Below, piece after piece: positions 24,005 to 39,025 of a DNA stretch of 64,000 nt (within the stretch, counting starts at the first letter, position 1; each line of letters starts with the position of its first letter). The position numbers were made by a program, and so were the translations under genes. The DNA is from Paraspadella gotoi. Taxonomy: Eukaryota > Chaetognatha. Under the pieces are notes generated by a model that was not told the DNA's origin, made no database searches, and saw only the letters and a program-made list of their open reading frames with translations. The stretch spans positions 14,668,046 through 14,732,045 of the forward strand of contig CM119270.1 in NCBI GenBank assembly GCA_051294375.1. Reading direction: 5' to 3'.

Positions 24005-24462
24005 CAGTCATGTGCAAAAAAAAAAACAAACCAAAAACGCGCTACATTATATCAGCATTTAAAAATTGTCTTGTTTATTTTGATTTACGTATACGTAAAT
24101 TAAAATTTAAAAAAAATTGAACTATCAGTTTGGAAGCAATTTTTTTTTCATATTAGGTATAACACAGCTTCCTTTTTAAAATATTTTATTTTTATTACAT
24201 TATGATTATACTTTCTTTCATTGTGTTTGGGTTATTTGAGATTAAAGACGAAATTTTTTACATCAATGATTTTTATTTTTAAAGGTGCATACAAGTTTCC
24301 GCTTTCATTCAAGCCTTCATCAGTGCTTCAAAAATAAAAATTGTTGATGTAAAAGATTTCGTCTTTAAACTCAAATATTTTTATTACATAATTTTTTTAA
24401 AATATTATAAAGGAGTATCTGGAATTTAATTTATGAAGTAGCGCTTTTTTTGCACACGAGTG
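24005..24462. mobile_element. Tc1/mariner-like miniature inverted-repeat element
   Basis: A 458-bp element flanked by TA on both sides (24,003-24,004 and 24,463-24,464). Left end CAGTCATGTGCAAAAAAA, right end (reverse complement) CACTCGTGTGCAAAAAAA; both continue to a GCGCTAC-type motif after a short A-rich stretch. TA target and CA-start ends containing GTGCAAAA fit the Tc1/mariner superfamily. There is no transposase frame, so it would depend on an autonomous element elsewhere. Inside is an imperfect palindrome at about 24,228-24,384. Confidence 0.85.
24228..24384. repeat. Internal inverted repeat (hairpin) in the Tc1-like element
   Basis: Arms at about 24,243-24,285 and 24,327-24,369 (TAAAGACGAAAT...TTTTTA against its complement) with a loop of about 41 bases. 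The pairing extends outwards with some mismatches through TATTTGAG. RNA across it would fold into a long stem. Confidence 0.85.
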
Positions 24463-24464
24463 TA

Positions 24465-25244
24465 TTTAAACAACCAAAAAACGATCGTATTGTTCATTTT
24501 TATACACCGGTTTGTTTGACTGATAACTTCGTGTACTCCGAGAAAAAGAATAGAAGGTTAGGTGCGGCCGCTTGGGGTGACGCTATTGTTCTTTTGTAAC
24601 CCCATAATTTTCTCTTCGTGGGAAACTCGGACGTTCTCAGCTTGGAATGAAAAATCGTTGGTCTTCAGTAATTTTTCAAAAATTCCCAACAAAACAACAA
24701 ATAGTTTCAGAAATGTTTTTTATCGATCCCCAAAAAGACAAAGGTAAATCAAACAAATTGTGGATTTAATTAAAAATACAATATGGAGGCAGTTTTAGGT
24801 CACTTGGGTCATGACTCTAACCAAATTTTAAACCAAGTTTTAAAAAAAGTCCCGTTTCTGAAGATTATCGAAAAACTCACCATTAAAGCTTTTTTAGTGT
24901 TTATAAAATATTTTTGAAACTAAATTAAAAATATAATAAAACTTTATTGTCGATTATAAAACTTTATAATCGACAATATTCATTTCACTTACAAAGAAAA
25001 AAATAGGTCAAGAAAATGTAAATAAATGACGATTAAAAACCAAGTTGACCTATTAATTATAAATCTAAGGACAATTTATTCTCTCCAATTTTTCGAATGA
25101 AATCATCCGTATGGCCATAAATCGTCAATCGGATCGTAAAGTTATTCTCCTATTGTTACGTCGTCAAAAATTGGTTATTTCTGGCCTTTTTTTCTCTTTC
25201 CGGGTGTTTTGTTTGTAAGTCGACGTCAGAGCTTCAAAAAAAAA
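24465..25244. other. Unique AT-rich DNA, no gene seen
   Basis: Short open frames only, no recognisable protein. Contains a small inverted repeat near 24,938-24,977 (AAACTTTAT-TGTCGATTATAAAACTTTATAATCGACAA), a potential 15-bp stem. Confidence 0.6.
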
Positions 25245-25654
25245 NNNNNNNNNNNNNNNNNNNNNNNNNNNNNNNNNNNNNNNNNNNNNNNNNNNNNNNN
25301 NNNNNNNNNNNNNNNNNNNNNNNNNNNNNNNNNNNNNNNNNNNNNNNNNNNNNNNNNNNNNNNNNNNNNNNNNNNNNNNNNNNNNNNNNNNNNNNNNNNN
25401 NNNNNNNNNNNNNNNNNNNNNNNNNNNNNNNNNNNNNNNNNNNNNNNNNNNNNNNNNNNNNNNNNNNNNNNNNNNNNNNNNNNNNNNNNNNNNNNNNNNN
25501 NNNNNNNNNNNNNNNNNNNNNNNNNNNNNNNNNNNNNNNNNNNNNNNNNNNNNNNNNNNNNNNNNNNNNNNNNNNNNNNNNNNNNNNNNNNNNNNNNNNN
25601 NNNNNNNNNNNNNNNNNNNNNNNNNNNNNNNNNNNNNNNNNNNNNNNNNNNNNN
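25245..25654. other. Assembly gap (410 N)
   Basis: Run of N. Left flank ends in poly(A); the right flank starts with GGGG. Confidence 0.98.
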
Positions 25655-25865
25655 GGGGATGTTTCGGACCTCCAACGAAACTTTTCATTTTTGTCAATCT
25701 TTTTTTTTCAGGATGAGAAAATGGGGAGAGAGATGGGGGGGTTAAAGAAATGAGAAGAGGATGGGAAGGTAAAAGTGAAAAGGAAGAACAATGGTTAGAA
25801 AGAAAGAGAGAAAGAAATAGGCTTGTAAGCTGGAAGACGAAATTAGAGATTTTTTTCACACAGAA

Positions 25866-26108
25866 NNNNNNNNNNNNNNNNNNNNNNNNNNNNNNNNNNN
25901 NNNNNNNNNNNNNNNNNNNNNNNNNNNNNNNNNNNNNNNNNNNNNNNNNNNNNNNNNNNNNNNNNNNNNNNNNNNNNNNNNNNNNNNNNNNNNNNNNNNN
26001 NNNNNNNNNNNNNNNNNNNNNNNNNNNNNNNNNNNNNNNNNNNNNNNNNNNNNNNNNNNNNNNNNNNNNNNNNNNNNNNNNNNNNNNNNNNNNNNNNNNN
26101 NNNNNNNN
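25866..26108. other. Assembly gap (243 N)
   Basis: Run of N between GA-rich unique DNA and the first copy of the 26.1/26.5-kb duplication. Only 211 bases lie between this gap and the previous one. Confidence 0.98.
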
Positions 26109-26464
26109 AGGCAAAATATTTCTCCTGGGATCCCACTTTAAACCCGAACTAGAATTTTAGAACAAATTAATTTTAATAAATTTTGTAACATTTTTTGGTT
26201 TTTTATATTGCTCAGGCAAAGTAGATGACAATTAATGGTATTTAAAACCTAAGTTATTTGAGGAGCTCAACGGCTGATTTTAGTTTTGCATTGTCTCGAA
26301 ATAAAAGAATACTAAAAAATATAAATATGTTTAATTTTTTCATGAATATAAAATAGAAAAAAAAGAAACAAAGCTTAGAAAAGTATTTTTTTGCTATTAA
26401 AAAAAAATAGCTAAAGAAAAAGTACGTAAGGACATCCTTTTAACCTTTGCGGTTCCTTTGATCA

Positions 26465-26500
<36 letters not shown>
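26109..26500. repeat. Gap-flanked direct repeat, copy 1
   Basis: Recurs at 26,541-26,930 across a 25-N gap (TCCCACTTTAAACCCGAACTA at 26,131/26,563 through GATCACTCTCTTTCTCTC). Differences are mostly one-base indels. Both copies end in the same CT array. This is typical of two contig ends that overlap but were not merged. Confidence 0.9.
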
Positions 26501-26525
26501 NNNNNNNNNNNNNNNNNNNNNNNNN
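26501..26525. other. Assembly gap (25 N)
   Basis: Fixed-size N run inside or next to a CT array, between two copies of the same 400 bp. Confidence 0.98.
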
Positions 26526-26899
26526 GCCCCAAAAATTTTATTTTTTTCTCCTCCTTATGGAATCCCACTTTAAACCCGAACTAGGAATTTTTAGAACAAA
26601 TTAATTTTAATAAATTTTGTAACATTTTTGTTTTATATTGCTCAGGCAAAAGTAGAGAGACAATTAAGGGTATTTAAAACCTAAGTTATTTGAGGGACTC
26701 AACGCTGATTTTAGTTTTGCATTGTTCGAAATAAAGAATTACTAAAAAATATAAATATGTTTATTTTCAGAATAATAAAATAGAAAAAAAAGAAACAAAG
26801 CTTAGAAAAGGTATTTTTTTGCTATTAAAAAAAAGCTAAAGAAAAGATACGCAAGGAGACATCCTTTTAAACCTTTGCGCGTTCCTTTGATCACTCTCT

Positions 26900-26967
<68 letters not shown>

Positions 26968-26974
26968 TCTCTCT
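26526..26974. repeat. Gap-flanked direct repeat, copy 2, ending in (CT)n
   Basis: Second version of 26,109-26,500. It runs through a full-length CT array (26,906-26,974) and on into unique DNA, so it looks like the complete version. Confidence 0.9.
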
Positions 26975-29437
<2,463 letters not shown>

Positions 29438-30189
29438 TGGTCGACGCCCTACTTTTACTTATTGTACTACTCGCTACTTACATTTTGTCTATAATAGTTT
29501 AATTTCATCTTGTTTAGATAAACTAAATATTGAACAGATTCCGTCCTTCTGATGGAATTTATCCTCAATATACTTCCGAACTCCATTGCGTCGCATTGCG
29601 TTTTCTCCGACCCTCGTTACGCAAACGCCGCCGGAGCGGTCGAGCAAGGATCCTGACCTTCGGAATATGAGGCGTAATTGGCTAAATGTCCCGGTTACCT
29701 TATTACCTTTCCTTATTACCTTACCTCATTACTCTCAATTTGTTGTGACAATTTTAGTTTCGTTGTTCTCTTCCGCGTGACACCTGAGCCCCGCCTCGTC
29801 AAAAAAATCTTTGAGGCTCCGTACTTTTTCCATTTACACGTGTTATGGCTGGAAATCCAGGATATTGTAGGACCACTGAAACACAAATATTTCTAGTAAT
29901 TTTTGATGAAGGGGTAAGATCTTTTAAGAAAAAAACACATTTAGAATTCAAGAGCTGTGAAGTCGTCTTATCTCTGTTAAAATGTAATTTTTTGTGATCT
30001 ATAGCGAACTTTAATGCTTGGATAAATCTTAAAATGTTGCCGTTATTCCTTATGGTAATCTTCACGTTCATGATCACTCTCTATCCCATATTCATTTCTC
30101 GCCTATTCTTCATTTGCTCCGCCTATCTTCTCGGACTAATGTTTCCTTCTTTATCCTATCCACTTATCCTCCCCAAATAGATGCTCCAC

Positions 30190-31320
30190 TAACTGTTCCT
30201 AATGCCGAACTGTTATATTAATCGTGCTGTTCTGAGCAGTATAAAAGAGTGACTGATAAAATCTTCCTAACTAATATATAAAGTTTAAATCTATCCTGGT
30301 AACAATATTCATAGCGAAGAGTGAGCCACTAAGATCTCTATGAAAATCACCGCGAGGAAATTGTATACAAAATAAGACTTACGCGGTTCAGTGAGAACGG
30401 TTAAACACACGCTCAAGCAACAAAACCCTGCCTCCAGTGCAGGCGGGCGCTCCTTCGCCCTTATTTCTCAACGGACCACCGATTTTACGCCGTACTATTC
30501 TAATACCAGGGGATAATAGATTACATCCTGGTTAAAACTATAGAGCCCGTATTATTTGATCAATATAGACTCTCTCCCTCCTATCGTCTTCGAAGGAAAT
30601 TAAACACGTTTACAAAGAAACACGGTCCCAATCCTAGTAGTTTAGAGCGACCACTTTACTCCTAGAGCACGGTCTAGATGGCGTTCAATTTGACGAGCGG
30701 GTACAAAAAAGAAATGACACTCAAGTCATACGAGGTATGTACTACAACTATGACTCGTGACGGTACGGCGATATCTCGGGCACCAAAGGAGGCGGTGCGG
30801 AAGAGCAACGCAAGATGGGTTATAAAATATTTAGGTATGCAAAAACCAAAGATAGTATGCTCGGGCACATTAACTAGTACACAAAACTATGGAAATATGT
30901 AATTCATATGGTGTCTCGGGGGAACAGGAGATAGGTAAAAAGTATTTAATGAGGTAATTTGTACGTATATACCCCCAAATAGTTTTTATAAGAATAAGTA
31001 AAATATTTGAGAAGAGAGGTATGGTTGTTATTTGAACAGCTCTTCTCTCAAATACAGCGGCAAATTAGATCGTTAGCCGCACGGGAGTAGTTTTCGATAT
31101 TTAAAGTCAAAGCATATAGTTAGTCAACATAAAGCTATCAAGGGTACTACAATAGATATCATGTTAATTTTACACCTATAAGATAATTTTCCTATTCGGG
31201 GCCGTTATTCTTTTCATAGGAATGCAGCATGTGCTCCCAAACACGCCACCAGTAACAATAAGAGATCCGTAGATAAGGGGATATGTGAGTGGAATATGAA
31301 CATATATGATTGTATTCTCT
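30190..31320. other. Non-aligning segment 1 of block C, no gene
   Basis: Even base composition, few homopolymers and no microsatellites, unlike the rest of the window. About 1.1 kb here stands against about 0.6 kb in copy 2. Short open frames only, none recognisable. Confidence 0.6.
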
Positions 31321-32409
31321 GTATGTGAAGCGACTTTGAACATTATTTTTTGTTGCCTTTGGACATATAATTAACAAATTTTAAAATCTTGTTTTTAAAT
31401 ATTTTTGTTTAAGCATAAATAATTTTATGTAATTATGTTTCAATTATTTATGTAGAAGTATATCAGTGATTCCTATTTATAATCTGATTAAACTTTTAAA
31501 TAAAAACTATTTTTAATATTTTTAAAAACAGAGATAAGGATTCGTGGGCTAAAAAAATCACTTAAAAGAAGAACATATCTTTTATAAAATATTAAAACAT
31601 TTGTTCTTATTGAGTTTTTATATTAGTGCAGTAGAGTCAGGAGTCCAAAAAATATGCTACTGAATACTTTATTAAATATATACATAAAAATATTATTAAA
31701 ATATAAATAAATATAATGTTTTTACTACAGATGAATAAAAAAAATTCAACAAATTGTTTAGCCTTTTTTATCTAGTTGTAATATGCTGAAAGCATGAATT
31801 ATAGCAAATTTTTTAAAAATTAAAAACATATTTTATATCTTTGATTTTTATACGTTTATATATGTAAAAATGGACATCCTTTATTAAAAAGGATTAAAAA
31901 CTATAATATATATTTTATTAAATTTACTTATTGGAGATCTAAAAAATATATTACAAATTATATTAATATATTTACATTTCCTAGTTCTCCCGGATACCAA
32001 TATTGTAATTAAATAATTTATATATGTTAAAGAGTAAATCTTTTCATATCTTACACAATATTTGCTATAAATTTCCTTATGTTATCGATCATTCAAATAA
32101 TTTGTATTCTGTTCTATTGGAGTGCGTCCACTCTAATGCTTCATGGTCTTAATTATGTCGCAAGATTTTAAATACGGGGTGTTAACACAAGTAATAATTT
32201 TAGCCTGTAAATTGGAGTAATGGTTGGAGATTGGGTAATTCGTAATGTTCAATGCTGGCTACCGGTCCCTCTTTTACGACACCTCACTCCAATATATGGA
32301 CCCGTCTCACACTTCTTACTTCCATATATATCTCGAATGATATTGGTAAACGTGATTACTAAAACTTAGGTAAAATGGTTTAACAACAGTAGCTTATAGT
32401 TCGCGCGCG

Positions 32410-35400
32410 CCTGTTAAGACTACGGATTGCCCGCATAACACAAAAAAAACAGAACCACAAAACAATAAAATCCTGCATCCATACAGGCTTGCGGTGGTGA
32501 AAGGCCCTGAAAAATTACCTCTGAATTATGACATAATTTTGATTGAATCTAACCTCAATTATTCTCGCTCGCCCCGCCTGGTGAATCTTACGATGCCGTC
32601 TTGTAATGTCTATATCGAAGATTCTACTTCTATTGCTTCAAATGCCATTCAGAGATCTAGAATTAATCAATCACATTGAACAAATTGCGCCTGCCGGAAT
32701 TCGTTCTCTAGAATTCTCCGTACTCTAACTACTTGCTTCTTCGGTCTATTAACATCCAACATCGCTTCTGACTGCCAAACGAATGACGCCACGTACAGTA
32801 TCTCATGCGCCAAAGTCAAGTTAGGTAAGGCAAGATTTTGACTATCCAAAAAGGAAAAACATGCGTTTAAGGGTATCCACTTTTTATATTAACTGTGAAC
32901 TATTATATGCTCTTTAACCATACACATGCAAATTTTAAAGCCCCGCTTTCAATGCCATACAAAAATTTTAAAATAAAGATAACGGCTTGTAGAGATAAGT
33001 GGCGCCAACTAATTGCGGTGCCGTCATAATTTCTATAATAGAAGGATAAGGTAATTTTTGCCCAATAGGAAAAATTAGGCTTCAGAAAATTAATTTTAGA
33101 AGGCAAAATCTTTGCCGAAAAAAATACCTAAGAATAGGACGGAAGCTAAGATGGGTAACACCCAGTTAAAGGGCCACATTTAAATGGCCAGCTCAATCTC
33201 TTGACTATGCCCTACATTATAGTCTCTCTAGAGAGAACATGTTTAGTTAAAGCCAACAGTCAACTTTATGATTTTACAGGACTTACGGCTGATTAATTAG
33301 TGTAACCCCCGAAAAAGGCGCAGAGTAGTTTTAACGCTGACGCCTCTCAGTACTCCTTATAAGCCTTACCCTGTGCGAGTTTTACCATTTCTTTTCTTAC
33401 CCCTAGTGTATCGCGCTGCCTGGGGGCCGACTCTTTTTTATTATACAAAATGAAAAACAATGATCTTTCCATGGCGAGAAGTAATAATTGTGTAGAAATC
33501 ATAGTAATTAGTATAAAAGCTTACTGTTAGGATAAAAGATGTAGTTACCATATTAATAAAAATTAATTAACCAATAATTGACCATTATTAACATTTTGAC
33601 CCAAAATAGTTTGTCCCAAAAAATTACAATTTTAGAATCATATAGCTCTACAAACTCTATTATGGGAAACACATTTCTTTCACTTAAACCACTCACATCC
33701 ATTATTATCATTAGTAACCAAATCTTGTATTAGGTCTTCAAATGTGTGAGAGTTACGTGCAAAACTATTTTGAAGGTAACGAAGGATTGGTGTGAAGGAA
33801 TATAGATAGAGCGTAGGAAAGAGCCTGAGTAGATTGTAAATTCTGAGTCATTTATTTATAAGAACAGAAATGAGTAACTTTGAGTGCAGAGGAATAAAAG
33901 TGAGATGTAAACGTATATAAGAGTGTAATAACATACATTGCAAATAAAATTAATCCCGAGGTTTGCATAATTTATTTAAAGGTAAAATATTAAATGAACA
34001 CTTTAGATTACCGAAATACCTCGTGCACCCTATCGAAAAAAAACTTACTAACTGTTATTATAGAAAATGCTAATTCCAGTTAATTCTAATACCAATAAAT
34101 AAATATATATCTCCCAAAATAAAATAATAATATTATATAATACCAAACAAATTGTAAGATAACCGTGAACGAGCGTTTCAGGCTACTTGAATTCTCAAAT
34201 AGTTTTCTTAAAGATCTACCAAACTCATCAAAAAATAACTCTAAAATAATATATGTGTAAGGTCTGTTTTTTCAGTGCCGTAGCGGTCTACAAGGAAATA
34301 ATCACAAAGGAATTCGGCAGGCATACTATCCCCAGAATCAGGTGCGCGTCGAACCACATGCGCGCGCAAAAAAGAAGTATGACGAGAAATTCGCTCTCCA
34401 AGAATCTGTTTCTGACTCAGGCTGAATGTTACGCCCAATTTGTTCCGGGTACAGAGGAAGAACACTCTCACGCGGAAGAGAGATAGCAACACATATAAAC
34501 ATAAAAAAAAACTTAACTCCGGGAGAATATTCTCAACACATGCCATATATATTATTTTTTAGTGTAAAAGCCGAATTGGGTTTACAGTGCAAGTAGGACA
34601 GTTGGGCTATGCTGACACAAATAGTTGTTAAGTAACCCCGCCTGGTTTAATAAGGAAAGGTAATAGGTAACCGCGACCATTTAGCCATAGTTTTAGGTAT
34701 TCTTTGAACTATATTTTTTCTCTATTATTATTTACTACTGAACCGGTCTTCAGTTGTGATAATACCTTCCTGCCTACAGAACGCAAGAATGCTCGGGTTC
34801 CAGAGCCTCCGATGTGAAAATCGTAAACGAAGATCTTTCATTATGTGCAATGTTCGTAAGGTGTGAACGTAGAAATACTGGGATCAATGCGACCAATATC
34901 CCTGGAGCAAATGTATCGAGGTGGATACGAGAGTAAATATGAGCAAAGTATAAATGTTCTCTCACGAATCAGAAGGTGCACCCAGCGTTTGGAAAGATCG
35001 CTCGTTCAATATTTAGTTAGTCGTAAACAGATATTATTGGTAAGAAAGCACACTCTTCAATATTATCAGCACTGATACACTCATAGTTAAGTGAGAGTAA
35101 AAGTTCAGTGGTGTTAAAGTGAGTGACAGTGCAAAATGAATAAGTTATCTTGTTATGATAACAACATAAGTAACATCATAATGCTAGTCTGTGCGTCTTG
35201 CAACACGAGAGTACGGGAACCGGTCCATACAGGCACATACTCAATAAATCATTGGTAATTAAGACATGATGATGGACGTAGTAGAAAGGAGACATAAAAT
35301 GCGTAAAGAACAGAATAAACTATTTAATATAGACACCTCCCCACCACTGGCTATACTCAATTATTCATATCCCTGTGATCTGTACTTGTCGAAAGAATCT

Positions 35401-37480
35401 AACGCTCGTCTTCAATTACAAACAAATAACAGATTGTCTGATTTTGCGATAATTTAATCATATCATACATATGTTCAAGCTTTTTACTTGATTAAACACG
35501 CGACGTAAATGAGTCTACTTCCCAATCGTACCCATTTTTCGCCAAAAAGTTTGAGTCCAACAGCTTGCTTCTCTGGCGGTCTGCCGTCTGCAGGTTGGTT
35601 ATGTCCTTAACGCCCTGTGGCTCCCGGCTTCACCTACATTATTGATGGCTCTCCAAATACATAAGAACTACGCTATATCAATGAACTATGTTCTCTTCGG
35701 GCCAAGCTTCCCATAATCTTCCCTCATCCGCGAGACATCTCTGTAAATGGCCAACCTGTTTGGTGCTTTGTGCTATTTACTCTTTGTAACCAGCTGCCCC
35801 TTTCATTATATTTCGCAAGACCTGATTAAGTAATGGCATATATTCATAATTCCATCCATGAGGCTAGCGTCTCTGATAGCAGAACTTTTGTTCACCCAAT
35901 GGTGGAACAACATCTAATTTTATTTATTATTTAAAAATTGTATCTTTTATTGTCAAGTAAATATTATTATTTATAATCATATCGCCTTGCTTTAAGGGAT
36001 ATAGAACGCACTTGAACTAGGAATACAAGAAAATACTTCGATAAGAGGGCAGTCCTCTAGGCCTCAGTATTAAGCGCACTTTTTGCGTTATTTTTAGCCA
36101 TCCTCTTAGTATCTCTTATGAATCTGACCAAGTGGATCCAGGACAAAAAAAGACCTCGTACTTGTAAACAATAAAACAATAAAACAGGTTTAACACTTTT
36201 ACAAACAAGTATACTTTCTAGAGATATTAAATACTAAGTCAACTCGCGTTTCACCTGTTCTCATTGCCGCTTCCCAAAATTCAACTAAAATGAAACAAAT
36301 AATACTAAAGGATCAGACTTTGAGTACTTCTAGTATTTGTGCAAACACTAAGCGCGTATTAGGATATATGCCCACTGCAAAGGTGGAAAGGCTCGCTGAT
36401 GTCGTTTCGTAATTGCATAAATCAGAACCTCTTTTGCTCATACATTGGAAGGGAGGCCTTTAATTTTTTGTATTAGACAAGGAGAACTAATTTGGGTAAC
36501 TATACCAATTATTTTTCTTTATTGTTTTGTACTTAATGCGATGTTTTTAATCCACGCGTGTGTGTCTCATATCCATAAATTCATTAATTTCCTGATCGGC
36601 CTTAATTTATTATTTCTGCTTTTAATTTTTTTGTGGGTATTATATATAAATGGTGTTAAATATACCTCTCAAGTTTTTATATTAACCACATTTAGAAGTC
36701 ACCAATTTATAACATATAATAAGATAGTAACATATTGTATTTACATAAAATGGATATAATCAGTGCTATTAATTTCTCACCGTTATTTCATATATATTTG
36801 ATTAACTCTCTGAATATATACCATCTTCTTACATTATTTTTTCCTACAAAAATAAATGCCAATATTGTTAATTAATAGGGTTGTTAAGCAAATTAAGTGT
36901 AATATCAAGTTTTTTACATTTAATTATATCATGAAACCACGGCTATTATAATACTTGGATTTAGCTATATTTTTTACTATATAATTATATATCTTCTAAC
37001 AAACCCTTTTTATAATATTATAAAACTCCCTGTGTAAAAATTTAATTGATTTTTTCTCCGATTTTCATATTGAACATTCCAAAATCAATATATATCCTCC
37101 ATTTTAATTAAGATCGGATTTTAAAGGAAATATCAGAGGTTGGGTAAACGGAATATGTTGCGCCAAAGCAATATTGATTTGTCATCCCCGTTTTCCTCAA
37201 GTGATAATAACTTAACGTACCCAATTTTCCCGTTAAATTCTTTCTTTTTTACCCCCTCCTCTTTTTAAATTCAAATCCGAAAATATCGGCATTCACTTAA
37301 GAATTTTCCGATTTTATGGAAAGAAAATCGATGTTTTCATAAATAAAATTAGGAGGGAGAATCGGCCAGCAAATTGTGTCCCCCATTTATCTGCATATTC
37401 TATGAGTATTGTTATCTCTCTCCGCTCGCCCTTCATTATCTCAAACCTCTTCTCGGTCCTCTCTCCCGCAACGAAGTTCG
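32410..37480. other. About 5 kb absent from the second copy, no gene recognised
   Basis: In block C copy 2 the equivalent interval is under 100 bp (about 41,110-41,190). The largest open frame here is 104 codons (36,445-36,759, +; Ile/Leu/Phe-rich, as expected of AT-rich DNA) and resembles nothing I know. There are no GA or ACG arrays, in contrast to all surrounding DNA. It may be a real insertion in one haplotype or unreliable gap-fill sequence. Confidence 0.55.
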
Positions 37481-38560
37481 GACCTCATCCCCCGTACGTC
37501 ATGTCCTGGAGGAGCCTTCTGGAACAAGATTAATTGACAACGGGGAGAGGCAGAGGGTAGTATTATGAGCCGTTGTAGTACGTCTTCGACGTCGTGTCGT
37601 CATCGTTTCTGTTCCATAAGTTCCTCTTTCGACAACTTTAAGACCCCATTCTGTCTTCATTACCAAAAACCTTGACAAGAGTTTCGCCGCCTAGGGAAGC
37701 GCCGGTTGACGGCGGCGGCCGCCGTGTAGTTTGACGCCGACGCACGACCGCTGACGATGACACCCGAAGACGATGTCTTTTTTCGATTATGATGACGACA
37801 AAACGACGTCAAGACGGCTAACAACAGTTTTTTAAGATTGTGTACAATAATTTTTCCAGTGATCAAATAATGTTTGCGTCTAAAAATAGAGAGCAGAGAG
37901 GAAAAGTTTAGGAGAGAAAAAACACAGGAGAAACAGGAAAAAGGTAAGGGCAAATGAAGTATACCACATTCCGACGTATTAACTCATTAATGATTGTTTA
38001 GAAAGAACGGATATTAAGAAGAATCTTTTAAGACGAACACTAAGTTCACGATAGCTTAAGAAGTTGGAAGTAAGTTCGAATGTGGGGCGTCAACCCTCTT
38101 CAAGGCATCTGCCTCAAAAAGCTGTGTGAGAGACGATACAAGGACGACTGAGGTGATACTGCTCAAAAAGCAAAAAAAAAGAAAAAATAAGAAGAGAACC
38201 AAGACAGGAGTCGAAGTCCCCCACTACAATTTTTTAAGTTATCTCCCGGTTTTTATTAAAAAATAAAAAGTCGCGTACACGATAATCCTCCTCGGACGCG
38301 TCAATGCTGCTAATTCCGTGAGTCCGACTCGAGTCTATTCCGATTACTCTCAGTCAGCCCCATGCGGAAATCGGGAGTGTCAATCTGGGAAAAGGCAAAA
38401 TAGCAAATAGCTGTCTCCCGATCAAAACCAGGACTGACTGCTCCAATCCACTTCAGGCTACTTTTCGTCCCGCTTCCCGACTCCCTTCCACTTTGTTTTT
38501 TTTCTTAACCCACCTCTTCCTACAACCCTCTTTAAACTTCTCTGGCTCTTCCCCCCCGCA

Positions 38561-39000
38561 TACTAAGACTTTCTCTTCTGCTCGTGCACTTCTTTCGTCC
38601 TCTCGTCTCTCTCTCTTCTCTCCTCTCTCTCTCTCCCTCCTCGCTCCGTCTACCTCTCCCAGCTCTGCCCTCCAGGGTCTCGTATCTCTCTCTCTTCTCT
38701 CTTCTCTCGCTCCCTCTCTCCGCCTACCTCTCCCTGTTTACTGGCTAAAATCATCAGGTAAAAATGAGTAAAACGATAAATATTATCTAAATACAGATCC
38801 AAGAGGTCCGGGCTATGGGCTCGCAACTCTTTCTGAACGGCCGCCCGCCGAATGTTATTTAGACGCGCCGCCCCAGGTGGCCGTACCGAGGGAAATAATT
38901 ATTGACATTTTAGTTTCGATGAAATCATGGGTACGCGTAGCCAATTGGGCTCGTCTCTCGAAAGAAAGGCGGTTCACTCTTGAGTGCTAAATAATATAGT
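38561..39000. other. Pyrimidine-rich DNA then unique DNA before a gap
   Basis: CT/CTC-rich tract to about 38,735, then about 265 bases of unique DNA ending at a 25-N gap. The Ser/Leu/Pro-rich frame at 38,493-38,771 is compositional. Confidence 0.7.
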
Positions 39001-39025
39001 NNNNNNNNNNNNNNNNNNNNNNNNN
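39001..39025. other. Assembly gap (25 N)
   Basis: Fixed-size N run directly between the two copies of block C. Confidence 0.98.

Larger units (their letters stand above)
29438..38560. repeat. Duplicated block C, copy 1 (inflated by insertions)
   Basis: Matches 39,026-41,960 in order: GTCGACGCCCTACTTTTACT (29,438/39,026), GCCTTTGGACATATAATTAA (about 31,356/40,349), CTTTAAGACCCC (about 37,638/41,307) and GATCAAATAATGTTTGCG (about 37,860/41,520). The aligned parts are about a third longer here, with bases inserted inside otherwise identical words. Two parts, about 30,190-31,320 and 32,410-37,480, do not align well to copy 2. The pattern resembles uncorrected long-read sequence. Confidence 0.8.

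Noticed and set aside
30678-30902. 74-codon + frame in the repeat-free segment
   Set aside because: No family resemblance, lies in probably unreliable sequence, and has no match in the second copy of the block.
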